From the NCBI RefSeq assembly GCF_900113955.1, contig NZ_FORH01000002.1, forward strand, positions 434,001 to 498,000: a DNA stretch of 64,000 nucleotides. The letters are read 5' to 3'. A model generated the notes under the pieces. The model worked only from the letters and a program-made list of their open reading frames with translations, searched no databases and had not been told where the DNA came from. A program made the translations under genes and the position numbers. Positions 9,486 through 17,412 of the stretch are shown here, piece by piece (position 1 is the first letter of the stretch; each line of letters opens with the position of its first letter). The stretch is from Celeribacter neptunius. GTDB taxonomy: Bacteria; Pseudomonadota; Alphaproteobacteria; Rhodobacterales; Rhodobacteraceae.

Positions 9486-10274
9486 TTATTCGTAGACCGC
9501 CGCCCGCTTCTGCATCTGCGCCATGACGCTTTCCATCTGGTGATTGCTGCCAATGAGCGCCCGTTGCTCCCGGCTTTCCTCCATCAGGATATGGGCGCGG
9601 TCGTGACTGCTTTCTGCCGTGCCGATGAGCCGTTTCGCCGCCTGCATCGCCGAGGGGCTCTTGCCCGCAATCGCCTCTGCGATCTGCAGCGCCCGCGCAT
9701 GTGCCTCGCCGGCCAGCTCGGTCACCAGCCCGAAGCCCAGCGCCCGCTCCGCAGGCAGCACCTCATTGGTGAAGGTCAGAAGCCGCAGCACGTCAGAGCG
9801 CAGCACCCGTGGGAAAAGCACCATCCCGCCCATATCCGGCACGAGCCCCCATTTCATCTCCATGATCGAAAACTGCGCCTCTGGCCCCGCCACCCGGATA
9901 TCGGCCGCGATCGCCAATTGCATCCCGGCGCCGAAACACGGACCTTGAATCGCGGCAATCACCGGAATCGGCAGATCATGAAGCGCCAGGCTAAAGGCCT
10001 GAAACGCATTGCCGTCGCCATGGGTCCGCTCCATCACCAGCTTGTCGAGATCCTCGGAGAGGAAGCGTTGGAAATTCGCCGTATCGAGCCCGGCGCAAAA
10101 CGCCTTGCCTGCACCGGCGAGCAGCACCACGCGCGCGCTGGAGGCCTTGATTTCCGCCACCCCGGCGAGCAGATCGGCGATCAGCTCCTCGGTGACCGCG
10201 TTCATCTTTTCCGGCCGGTTGAGGGTCAAATGGGCGATATGATCTTTGATCTCGAGCGTGACGGTCTCTGACAT
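9486..10274 (-). CDS. Enoyl-CoA hydratase/isomerase family protein
   Basis: The 262-residue product is a crotonase-fold enzyme. Typical elements are LTLNRPEKMNAVTEEL near the N-terminus, GAGKAFCAGLD as the first oxyanion-hole loop, IQGPCFGAGMQLAIAADIR, and EMKWGLVPDMGG. In ordinary enoyl-CoA hydratases a Glu occupies the position of the first of two catalytic acids in the GGGCELAM-type loop. Here the loop reads FGAGMQLA, so the precise reaction (hydratase, isomerase or hydrolase) is open. The start at 10274 is set by an aggagga box 6-7 bases upstream. It is divergent from the HisC-like aminotransferase across 103 bp. No other beta-oxidation gene is nearby. Confidence 0.88.
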   Translation of the reverse strand: MSETVTLEIKDHIAHLTLNRPEKMNAVTEELIADLLAGVAEIKASSARVVLLAGAGKAFCAGLDTANFQRFLSEDLDKLVMERTHGDGNAFQAFSLALHDLPIPVIAAIQGPCFGAGMQLAIAADIRVAGPEAQFSIMEMKWGLVPDMGGMVLFPRVLRSDVLRLLTFTNEVLPAERALGFGLVTELAGEAHARALQIAEAIAGKSPSAMQAAKRLIGTAESSHDRAHILMEESREQRALIGSNHQMESVMAQMQKRAAVYE

Positions 10275-10377
10275 GGGAACTCCTCCTGTTGCCGCAACGC
10301 TAGCAGTCCCGCTCCATCCGGTCAGCCGTGACGCAGCGGCGCTTGCGCACGCGCGCAACTTGCGGCAGGAAAACGCC

Positions 10378-11487
10378 ATGACACAGAATGATCCGCGCCA
10401 GACCCCGCTTGCCCAATCGCTCCCCGCCACCGTGCCTTTCGTTGCGCCCGAGCGGATGGAAGAGCTGCGCGGAGCCGCCTTCGACGCCCGGCTTGGCGCC
10501 AATGAGCTCTCTTTCGGCCCCTCGCCCAAGGCCCTTGCCGCGATGCAGGCAGCCCTCGCGGGCGTCTGGAAATATGGCGAACCGGAGAATCGCGATCTGC
10601 GGCTGGCGCTGGCCGCCCATCATGGCATCGCCCCGGAAGAGATCACCGTCGGCGAAGGCATCGACGGGCTGTTGGGCAATCTGGTGCGGCTCTATGTGAA
10701 CCCCGGTGAGGCGGTGGTCACCTCGGCGGGGTCCTATCCGACTTTCAATTACCATGTGGCGGGCTTCGGCGGCGTGCTCCATACCGTGCCTTACAAGGGC
10801 AATTTTGAGGACCCCGAGGCGCTCATCGCCAAGGCGCAAGAGGTCGGTGCCAAACTCGTTTACTTGTCCAATCCGAACAATCCCATGGGATCTGTGCATT
10901 CCGCCGAGACCGTAGAGGCGATGATCGAGGCCGTGCCCGAAGGTTGCCTGATGGTACTGGACGAGGCCTATACGGAATTCGCCCCGGCGCGCAGCCGCCC
11001 AGAGCTCGACACATCTGATAGGCGTGTCATCCGTTTTCGCACCTTTTCAAAGGCCTACGGCATGGCTGGCGCCCGCGTCGGCTATGGTATCGCGCATCGC
11101 AGCGTGGCGCAGAGCTTCGACAAAATCCGCAATCATTTCGGTGTCAACCGGGGGGCGCAGGCCGGTGCTCTGGCGGCGCTCGCTGATCAGACCTATCTGG
11201 CGCAGACGCTCGAACGGGTCGCGGAGGGTCGCAACAGGCTTGCACAAATCGCGCAATCGAACGGGTTCGTGCCCCTGCCCTCGGCCAGCAACTTCGTCAC
11301 CATGGACTGTGGCCGTGACGGAGACTATGCGCGGGCGCTGGTGACGGCTTTGGACAGCCATGGCATCTTTGTCCGCATGCCCGGCGTGGCGCCGCTGGAT
11401 CGCTGTATCCGGGTTTCCGTCGGCCTGCCCGAAGAGCTGGAGATTTTCGCCGAACGCCTGCCGCTGGCGCTGGCCGATCTGGCGTAA
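10378..11487 (+). CDS. PLP-dependent aminotransferase, HisC-like
   Basis: The 369-residue fold type I aminotransferase has the HisC-family arrangement. LGANELSFGPSP lies near the N-terminus, YLSNPNNPMG is the loop holding the cofactor-binding Asn, VLDEAYTEF carries the cofactor Asp, and RTFSKAYGMAGARVGYG contains the Schiff-base lysine. It may transaminate histidinol phosphate or an aromatic amino acid. A role in histidine synthesis is not supported by neighbours, so no gene symbol is given. The ATG at 10378 follows caggaaa. The frame is open upstream into the divergent enoyl-CoA hydratase promoter, but that part has no family resemblance. Confidence 0.85.
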   Translation: MTQNDPRQTPLAQSLPATVPFVAPERMEELRGAAFDARLGANELSFGPSPKALAAMQAALAGVWKYGEPENRDLRLALAAHHGIAPEEITVGEGIDGLLGNLVRLYVNPGEAVVTSAGSYPTFNYHVAGFGGVLHTVPYKGNFEDPEALIAKAQEVGAKLVYLSNPNNPMGSVHSAETVEAMIEAVPEGCLMVLDEAYTEFAPARSRPELDTSDRRVIRFRTFSKAYGMAGARVGYGIAHRSVAQSFDKIRNHFGVNRGAQAGALAALADQTYLAQTLERVAEGRNRLAQIAQSNGFVPLPSASNFVTMDCGRDGDYARALVTALDSHGIFVRMPGVAPLDRCIRVSVGLPEELEIFAERLPLALADLA

Positions 11488-11522
11488 GGGCAGCTGTTCG
11501 CAGGCCGGCTCTGAGCCCCTTT

Positions 11523-11702
11523 GGGGACATTTGGTCACGAGGGCGTGCGCCGGACCTTGGGCAGGCGCTGCAACTTTTGGACGTTGCACTTTATGCCAGC
11601 CCAATCCGAGAAAGATCAGATCGTTGCGCGAGGATGGCAATGCGCCTGACCGCCGGGACGGTCCGGCGCAGGCGCGGCGGCTTCGCCTTGTTCCGCGCCA
11701 GG
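11523..11702 (-). repeat. Diverged relative of the TIR-flanked element downstream of cobQ
   Basis: The left edge ggggacatttggtc resembles the 14-bp terminal repeat of the element at 22897-23004. Bases 11650-11702 match the reverse complement of 22912-22966 closely, including the identical 16-mer ggcgcaggcgcggcgg. About 100 extra bases separate the two matching parts, and the right end is poorly conserved. Confidence 0.5.
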
Positions 11703-11743
11703 TCCACTTCGTTCAGACGTCTGTTCCGTCCCGCAAAGCGGAT

Positions 11744-11778
11744 ATAAAAACGCCCCCGGCTCCGCACCGGGGGCGTTT
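11744..11778 (-). terminator. Rho-independent terminator for the class V aminotransferase gene
   Basis: aaacgcccccgg (11748-11759) pairs perfectly with ccgggggcgttt (11767-11778). Read on the minus strand, the stem is followed by a T run. It lies 25 bp past the stop of the minus-strand gene. Confidence 0.88.
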
Positions 11779-11802
11779 GATTTCAGCTGCGGATACTGCG
11801 TT

Positions 11803-13002
11803 TCAGACCCGGCTGGCCAGCAGCGAAGCCGCCGCGCGCGAGGCGCCGGAACCATGCGGGATGTCCAGAGCGGTAAAAGCGGTCTCCATCGCGCCGATGA
11901 TGCCCAGCACCATATGGGCGTTGATATGCCCCATATGGCCGATGCGGAAATAGCCATCCGCCTCCGCCGAACCGATCTCACCGAAACCGAGCGAAATGCC
12001 CAGGGTGATGCCGAGATGCTCGGTCATCCAGTTGCGCAACCGCGTGCCATCCGGTCCGCCGAGGTTCAGCGTGGTCACCGCATGGGACCGGTATTCCGGC
12101 TCGGCGATATTGAAGCGCAGATTGCCGCCCTGCCCCCAGGTCTGCACCGCCGCCCAATAGGCGCGCGCCAGGGTCTCGTGCCGGGCCCAGACATTTTCCA
12201 GCCCTTCCTCGAGGATCATATCGACCGCCTGACGCAGCCCATAGAGGTGATGGGTCGGCGGCGTACCGTCGAAATATTCATAGAGATGCACCGGCTTGGC
12301 GCGGGTTTCCCAATCCCAGTAGGGCGTGCGCAGATCGTTGCCCATGCCGAGCTGACGGGCCTTTTCCGTGAACCAGACAAAGCCCATGCCCGGCGGGGTC
12401 ATCAGGCCCTTTTGCGAGGCGGCGATCATCACATCGACGCCCCAATTGTCCATTTCGAACCGATCACAGCCCAGGGAGGCGATGCAATCGACCGCGAAAA
12501 CCGCCGGGTGCCCGGCGGCGTCGATCGCCTTGCGCATGGCGGCAATGTCATTGCGCACCGAGGTCGCGGTATCGACATGCACGGACATCACGGCCTTGAT
12601 CTTGTGGTCTGTATCGGCCTTGAGGGCTGCTTCCAGCTGCGCCGGGTCGACCGGGGCCTGTTTGCCAAATTCGATCGTCTCGACATCGGCGCCAAGGCGG
12701 CGGGCGACATCGGCCCAACCATGGCCGAAATTGCCGGTCAGGCAGACGAGCACCTTGTCGCCACGGGAAATCATGTTGGTCAGCGACGCTTCCCAGAGCC
12801 CGTGACCATTGGTGATATAGAGCGCCACATTGCTCTCGGTCCCGGCGATCGTCTTGAGATCCGGGATCAGGCTCTGGGTCAGATCGACCAGCTCGCCGGT
12901 GTAGATGTTCGGCGCCGGGCGATGCATCGCCTGCAACACGGGATCGGGAATCACGGAAGGGCCGGGAATGGCAAGATAATGGCGACCGTTGGCAAGTGTC
13001 AT
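11803..13002 (-). CDS. Class V aminotransferase, alanine/serine-glyoxylate aminotransferase type
   Basis: The 399-residue PLP enzyme has the alanine-glyoxylate/serine-glyoxylate aminotransferase layout. The substrate loop is LAIPGPSVIPDPVLQAM at the N-terminus, ITNGHGLWEASL binds the cofactor phosphate, AVDCIASLGCDRFEMD carries the cofactor Asp region, and the Schiff-base lysine lies in IAASQKGLMTPPG. Such enzymes remove glyoxylate by transamination with serine, alanine or aspartate in the cytosol; the amino donor cannot be read from sequence. The ATG at 13002 is preferred, because the longer frame upstream lacks homology. A strong terminator follows the stop. It is divergent from the phosphatase gene across 215 bp. 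Confidence 0.88.
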   Translation of the reverse strand: MTLANGRHYLAIPGPSVIPDPVLQAMHRPAPNIYTGELVDLTQSLIPDLKTIAGTESNVALYITNGHGLWEASLTNMISRGDKVLVCLTGNFGHGWADVARRLGADVETIEFGKQAPVDPAQLEAALKADTDHKIKAVMSVHVDTATSVRNDIAAMRKAIDAAGHPAVFAVDCIASLGCDRFEMDNWGVDVMIAASQKGLMTPPGMGFVWFTEKARQLGMGNDLRTPYWDWETRAKPVHLYEYFDGTPPTHHLYGLRQAVDMILEEGLENVWARHETLARAYWAAVQTWGQGGNLRFNIAEPEYRSHAVTTLNLGGPDGTRLRNWMTEHLGITLGISLGFGEIGSAEADGYFRIGHMGHINAHMVLGIIGAMETAFTALDIPHGSGASRAAASLLASRV

Positions 13003-13217
13003 CTGAACCTCGAGAACTTGGGAGGCCCAAGCGGTAACGCCGCAGCATCGCGGCGTCAATTGTTCCCAAAGTCACATCGGGTCTGCGGCGATGCAATGGC
13101 GTGGCCGCACCGAAGCCCCCCCTGTTTGCGCCGCCCGACCGACGCCTCCCGACCCTCGCTTGCCCCATGGCGCAAAGGGCGATAAAGAGGCGCGATCTTC
13201 ATTGGGAATGGGCACGT

Positions 13218-13907
13218 ATGTTCAAGTCGCTGAAAAAAGGGTTCAAGAAGCTTGAACGCGCCGAGGTCGGCCAGTTCGGCAACGATGTCTCGACCCCGCG
13301 CACGCGGCACCTGGCGATGTGGCATTTCCACCTGTTCGATCACGCCTTCCTGCGCGGGCTCTGGACCAATCTCCATGAGATCGCCCCCGGTGTCTGGCGC
13401 TCGAACCAGCCCTCGCCCAGGCGCATCGCCCGCTATGCAAGGATGGGGATCAAGACCATCCTGTCGCTCAGAGGCGACAAGGACGTGTCCTTCAACCTGC
13501 TGGAACAACAGGCCTGTGATGCGCATGGCATCACCCTGATCACCACCAACAAGGCGGCCGCCCGCGGCGCCTTGGCGGGCAAGGATTATGTCGCGCTGAT
13601 CGATCTTCTGGCGTCTCTGGAAAAGCCGTTTCTCATCCATTGCAAATCCGGCGCCGACCGGGCCGGTCTTGCCTCGGCGCTCTATCTTCTGCACTGTGAG
13701 GGCGCGACGATCAAAGAGGCCAAGAAAATGCTGTCCTGGCGTTTCATGCATCTCAAGAGCACCAAAACCGGCATTCTCGACCATATCCTGCGGCTTTACG
13801 AACAAGACGTGGCGGCGCGCGGCCCGATCCCGATCCGCGACTGGTTCGAACACGATTACGACATTCGAAAAGCCAGACAGTTCAAAACACTCCGGTCTTT
13901 CCCATGA
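13218..13907 (+). CDS. Tyrosine/dual-specificity phosphatase-like protein
   Basis: The 229-residue product has the Cys-phosphatase P-loop HCKSGADRAG near residues 140-149, which gives the HCX5R signature with catalytic Cys and Arg. An upstream SLRGDKD loop could supply the general acid. The N-terminal WRSNQPSP motif is typical of the bacterial DSP family. A basic N-terminus (FKSLKKGFKKLER) could bind the membrane surface. Its stop overlaps the start of the MsbA-like exporter by 4 bp (ATGA), so the two are translationally coupled. Related proteins such as Caulobacter CtpA affect lipid A phosphate content. A lipid-phosphate substrate is therefore an inference from context rather than something the sequence proves. 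Confidence 0.8.
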   Translation: MFKSLKKGFKKLERAEVGQFGNDVSTPRTRHLAMWHFHLFDHAFLRGLWTNLHEIAPGVWRSNQPSPRRIARYARMGIKTILSLRGDKDVSFNLLEQQACDAHGITLITTNKAAARGALAGKDYVALIDLLASLEKPFLIHCKSGADRAGLASALYLLHCEGATIKEAKKMLSWRFMHLKSTKTGILDHILRLYEQDVAARGPIPIRDWFEHDYDIRKARQFKTLRSFP

Positions 13908-15865
13908 CATCCGACACGCCTCAGAAAAGCCCGGCCCGAGAGCCCAAACCCGGTGTCCGGTCGCAGATCTCGGCGCCCGAGAAAGGCTCGCGCGATCTGA
14001 TCCGCTGGCTCTGGCGCGATTACCTGCGCCACCATCTCGGCTTTGTCATCCTGGCGCTGATCCTGATGTCGCTCGAAGGGGCGATGCTCGGCGCGCTGTC
14101 CTATCTGATCAAACCGATGTTCGACAAGGTGCTCGTCGCCGGACAATCCGATGCCGTGCTCTGGGTGGCACTGGCGGTGTTCGGCGTGTTTTCCCTGCGC
14201 GCGCTGGCCTCTTTCGGGCAGCGCGTGATCATGGCGCGCGTGGGTCAGCTGGTCTCCGCCGCGCTGCAAGGCGATCTGGTGCGCCATATGCTGACACTCG
14301 ACGGGCGGTTCTTTCAGGACAACCCGCCGGGCACGCTGATCGAACGCACCCGCGGCGACAGCGGCGCCGCCGCCAATGTCTGGGCCACCGTGCTTTCGGT
14401 GGCCGCTCGCGATGTCATTTCACTTCTGTCGCTTCTGGCCGTGGCCATCTCGGTCGATTGGCGCTGGACGCTGATCGCTGTGGCGGGTGCGCCGCTTCTG
14501 GCCCTGCCGATCACCGTGTTGCAAAACCTCGTGCGCCGCACCTCGCGCAGCGCCCGCGAAGCCTCGGCCCGGGTCTCCACCCGGCTGGACGAGATTTTCC
14601 ACGGCGCCACCACGATCAAGCTCGCCGGCACGGAACGCCGTGAGGCCGGGCGGTTTCAGGATGAAATGTCCGGTATGGTTCACGCCCAGATCAAATCCGT
14701 CGCAGGTCAGGCCGGCATTCCGGCGCTGATGGATATCGTCGCAGGGTTGGGTTTTTTCGGTGTGCTGCTCTATGGCGGGCAGCAGATCATCGACGGCACC
14801 AAGACCGTTGGTGAATTCATGTCGTTTTTCACCGCCATGGCGCTGGTCTTCGAACCTCTGCGTCGCCTCGGCAATGTCTCCGGCGCCTGGCAGGCGGCAC
14901 GCGCCTCGCTTGAGCGGCTGCATGCGATTTTCGACGAGCGTCCGAGCATCACCACACCTAAGAAGCCCGCCGCCCTGCCCGTCACCGCCGATCGCGCCGA
15001 TATCCGGTTCGAGAATGTCGCCTTTGCCTATGCCGATGCGCCGGTGTTGCGCGGCACGACATTCACCGCCGAAGCCGGCAAGACCACGGCGCTGGTCGGC
15101 GCCTCGGGGGCCGGCAAATCGACGCTGTTTCACCTGATGACCCGGCTGGCCGACCCGGTGAACGGTCAGATCACCATCGGTGGTGTGCCGACGACCAAGA
15201 TGGATCTCGTGCAATTGCGCGGGCTGTATTCCGTGGTGTCGCAAGACGCGCTTTTGTTCGATGAAAGCCTGCGCGACAATGTGGTGATGGGGGCCGAGGC
15301 CGATGAGGCGAAACTGAAAAAGGCGCTCGATGCTGCCCATGTCAGCGAATTCGCGTTGAAGCTCGATCACGGGCTCGACACGCCGGTGGGGCCGCGCGGC
15401 TCGGGACTTTCGGGCGGTCAGCGCCAACGCGTCGCCATTGCCCGCGCGGTGCTGCGCGACCGGCCGGTGCTTTTGCTCGACGAGGCCACCTCGGCGCTCG
15501 ATGCACAGAGTGAGAAGATCGTGCAGGAGGCGCTCGAGAAGCTGTCCGAAGGCCGCACCTCTCTGGTGATCGCACACCGGCTTTCAACCATCCGCAATGC
15601 CGACAAGATCGTGGTGATGGACAAGGGCCGGGTGGTCGATGAGGGCACTCACGACGAATTGCTGGCGCGGGGCGGGCTCTATGCCGATCTCTACCGGCTG
15701 CAATATTCCGAGGGCAAGACCGTCAGTGACGGTAGCGCCGGGCGAGCCGTATCGGGTCCGCGCCAAGGCGATACCGGAGAAGACGGAAAAGGTTCCGGGC
15801 TCCTTGCCGCCACCAGCCGGATGTTTGGTAACGTGATGGGTCTGTTCGGACGCGCAAAGGACTGA
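13904..15865 (+). CDS. ABC exporter with fused permease and ATPase domains, MsbA-like
   Basis: The 653-residue product has an N-terminal six-helix exporter domain (about residues 35-330). A C-terminal ATPase follows, with Walker A GASGAGKST, the signature [14 protein letters not shown], Walker B VLLLDEATSALD and the switch His in VIAHRLST. This is the half-size type of MsbA and lipid or multidrug exporters, which works as a homodimer in the inner membrane. Coupling to a phosphatase and to a glycosyltransferase on the other side suggests an envelope lipid or glycan substrate. The ATPase domain ends near LYRLQYSEGKT. About 45 residues beyond it have no family counterpart, and their DNA is antisense to the conserved end of the glycosyltransferase gene. 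Confidence 0.9.
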   Translation: MTSDTPQKSPAREPKPGVRSQISAPEKGSRDLIRWLWRDYLRHHLGFVILALILMSLEGAMLGALSYLIKPMFDKVLVAGQSDAVLWVALAVFGVFSLRALASFGQRVIMARVGQLVSAALQGDLVRHMLTLDGRFFQDNPPGTLIERTRGDSGAAANVWATVLSVAARDVISLLSLLAVAISVDWRWTLIAVAGAPLLALPITVLQNLVRRTSRSAREASARVSTRLDEIFHGATTIKLAGTERREAGRFQDEMSGMVHAQIKSVAGQAGIPALMDIVAGLGFFGVLLYGGQQIIDGTKTVGEFMSFFTAMALVFEPLRRLGNVSGAWQAARASLERLHAIFDERPSITTPKKPAALPVTADRADIRFENVAFAYADAPVLRGTTFTAEAGKTTALVGASGAGKSTLFHLMTRLADPVNGQITIGGVPTTKMDLVQLRGLYSVVSQDALLFDESLRDNVVMGAEADEAKLKKALDAAHVSEFALKLDHGLDTPVGPRGSGLSGGQRQRVAIARAVLRDRPVLLLDEATSALDAQSEKIVQEALEKLSEGRTSLVIAHRLSTIRNADKIVVMDKGRVVDEGTHDELLARGGLYADLYRLQYSEGKTVSDGSAGRAVSGPRQGDTGEDGKGSGLLAATSRMFGNVMGLFGRAKD

Positions 15866-16409
15866 GTTTGATCCGACCCTTGAGCCGCCCGGCGATCTCC
15901 ACATCTTCCATCAGCGGCAGCTCGGAGAAACCGCCGATCTCGTCGTAAAGCTCGCGCGAGATCAGCAGGGCCTGATCGCCATAGGGAAGGCCAAACCATT
16001 TTGTCCGAAGATTGGCCCAGCCGGCGGTGACACGCGGCCCGAGTCCTTCTGCGTCGTGAAATGACAGCGAATAGACCATCGCCTTGTCATAGGCTTTCGC
16101 CAGATGCTGCACGGTTTCTTCCGCCCAGCCCTCGGGCAGCCAGGTGTCGGCATGGAGAAACATCAGCCAATCGCCCTCGGCCGCCTCGGCACCGCGTTTG
16201 AGCTGGCCGCCGCGGCCCGCCTCACCGATCACCAGTTCGGCACCGACGAAATCGGCCATCTTCTCGACCCCGTCGGAGGAGCCGCCATCGGAAAGGATCA
16301 GCTCGCGCACCAGCCCGGCGTCGAGCCCTTCCATCAGGGAAAGCAAGGTGTCGCGCAGCTTCGGCGTGACATTCAGGGTCGGGATGATGACGGAAATCGG
16401 CGCGCGCAT
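15723..16409 (-). CDS. Glycosyltransferase family 2, TIGR04283 type
   Basis: The 228-residue GT-A glycosyltransferase starts with the usual ISVIIPTLN. It carries ILSDGGSSDG (nucleotide-sugar Asp) and FLHADTWLP, the family's variant of the DxD metal site. The C-terminal pattern RYQTSGWWRQGARN...GADPIRLARRY is characteristic of the TIGR04283 rSAM/selenodomain-associated transferases. The substrate is unknown. The ATG at 16409 is preferred over one ten codons upstream, because homology starts at MRAPISVIIP. The last 143 bp lie inside the 3' end of the convergent exporter gene. Since the glycosyltransferase end is conserved in its family, the exporter tail is probably the newer part. Confidence 0.88.
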   Translation of the reverse strand: MRAPISVIIPTLNVTPKLRDTLLSLMEGLDAGLVRELILSDGGSSDGVEKMADFVGAELVIGEAGRGGQLKRGAEAAEGDWLMFLHADTWLPEGWAEETVQHLAKAYDKAMVYSLSFHDAEGLGPRVTAGWANLRTKWFGLPYGDQALLISRELYDEIGGFSELPLMEDVEIAGRLKGRIKLSPLRVRTDPSRYQTSGWWRQGARNLFRLLRYRLGADPIRLARRYRH

Positions 16410-16441
16410 AGGGGGTCCGGCAAGGTTGCAGCTTCTCAAGT

Positions 16442-16481
16442 CTTTCCCCCTTCCTATATGAAGGGGGCCAAAAGGGGAAAG
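16442..16481 (+). promoter_or_regulatory. Alternative hairpins just upstream of ygfZ
   Basis: ccccctt (16446-16452) pairs with aaggggg (16461-16467). Alternatively tctttcccc (16441-16449) pairs with ggggaaaga (16474-16482). The second form buries the purine-rich ribosome-binding region of the gene starting at 16488. The two structures exclude each other. Confidence 0.35.
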
Positions 16482-16487
16482 AGACCT

Positions 16488-17225
16488 ATGACCGAGACCG
16501 CACGCACTGTGATCGAAATATCAGGCGAAGACCGGATGCACTTCCTGCAAGGGCTGATCACCAATGATGTGAAGAGGCTCGAGACGGGGGCACTCTATGC
16601 CGCGCTGCTGACGCCGCAGGGCAAGTTCATCGTCGATTTCTTCCTGATCCCCGAGGGGGATGTGATCCTCATGGACGTGCCCGCCAGCGAGGCGGAGGCG
16701 CTCCTGAAACGCCTCACCATGTACAAGCTGCGCTCGAAAGTGACGCTGACACCGACGGAGCGACACGTGTCGCGCGGTCCGGGACCGGCGGCGCCCGAGG
16801 GCGCCTTTGCCGATCCGCGGGCGCCCAAGATGGGCTGGCGCGCCTATGACGGACGGCCTTCGGAAGAGGTCGACTGGGACGCGATCCGGGTCGCCGAATG
16901 CATTCCCGAATTCGGCATCGAACTGACCCCAGACACATTCATCCTCGAGGCCGGATTCCCCCGGCTCAATGGTGTGGATTTCAAGAAAGGCTGCTATGTC
17001 GGCCAGGAGGTCACCGCGCGGATGCATCACAAGACCGAGCTGCGCAAGGGGCTCAGAACCGTGTCGATCGAGGGCGCCGCCCCCGTGGGCACGGAGATCA
17101 AAACCGAGACCGACAAGACCGCCGGCACGCTGTTCACCCAATCGGGCGGCCAGGCCATCGCCTATCTGCGCTTTGATCGCGCCACCGGTCCGCTCAGCGC
17201 CGGGGCCGCGAAAATCACGGTTTGA
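16488..17225 (+). CDS. ygfZ: YgfZ/GcvT-domain folate-binding Fe-S cluster maintenance protein
   Basis: The 245-residue protein has the YgfZ signature KGCYVGQEVTARM near residues 165-177, with the conserved Cys and the folate-linked Arg region downstream. The N-terminal part (MHFLQGLITNDV) matches the same family. YgfZ/IBA57 proteins bind tetrahydrofolate and help assemble or repair certain 4Fe-4S enzymes in the cytosol. The start at 16488 is preferred because homology begins there; the frame is open far upstream, through the divergent glycosyltransferase gene. The ribosome site is the ggggaaagaga stretch, which can be closed by a hairpin. Confidence 0.9.
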   Translation: MTETARTVIEISGEDRMHFLQGLITNDVKRLETGALYAALLTPQGKFIVDFFLIPEGDVILMDVPASEAEALLKRLTMYKLRSKVTLTPTERHVSRGPGPAAPEGAFADPRAPKMGWRAYDGRPSEEVDWDAIRVAECIPEFGIELTPDTFILEAGFPRLNGVDFKKGCYVGQEVTARMHHKTELRKGLRTVSIEGAAPVGTEIKTETDKTAGTLFTQSGGQAIAYLRFDRATGPLSAGAAKITV

Positions 17226-17307
17226 AGCAACAGTCCCGCTCCTATCCCATCGAGATAGAGGTCGCCTTAACCCGCCCGAAACTCTTGTCTTTGCAAACTT
17301 CTTCTGT

Positions 17308-17364
17308 CCGGGCATGATGCCCGGGCGAATTGGTTAACATTGCACATGCATGTGAGGCACATGC
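17308..17364 (+). promoter_or_regulatory. Palindromes upstream of the beta-keto acid cleavage gene
   Basis: A perfect 17-bp palindrome ccgggcatgatgcccgg lies at 17308-17324. A perfect 12-bp palindrome cacatgcatgtg lies at 17343-17354. The octamer gcacatgc occurs at 17342 and again at 17357. They sit 50-105 bp before the start codon and could be regulator sites; no regulator gene is adjacent. Confidence 0.35.
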
Positions 17365-17412
17365 GGGAACAAAAGGCCAGGCGCGCGCGAGCAAGGCAAC
17401 GGAGGATGGCCG

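Larger units (their letters stand above)
11488..11802. other. 315-bp convergent intergenic region
   Basis: It holds a diverged copy of the repeat found after cobQ (11523-11702) and the terminator of the class V aminotransferase gene (11744-11778). I see no convincing coding sequence. Confidence 0.6.
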
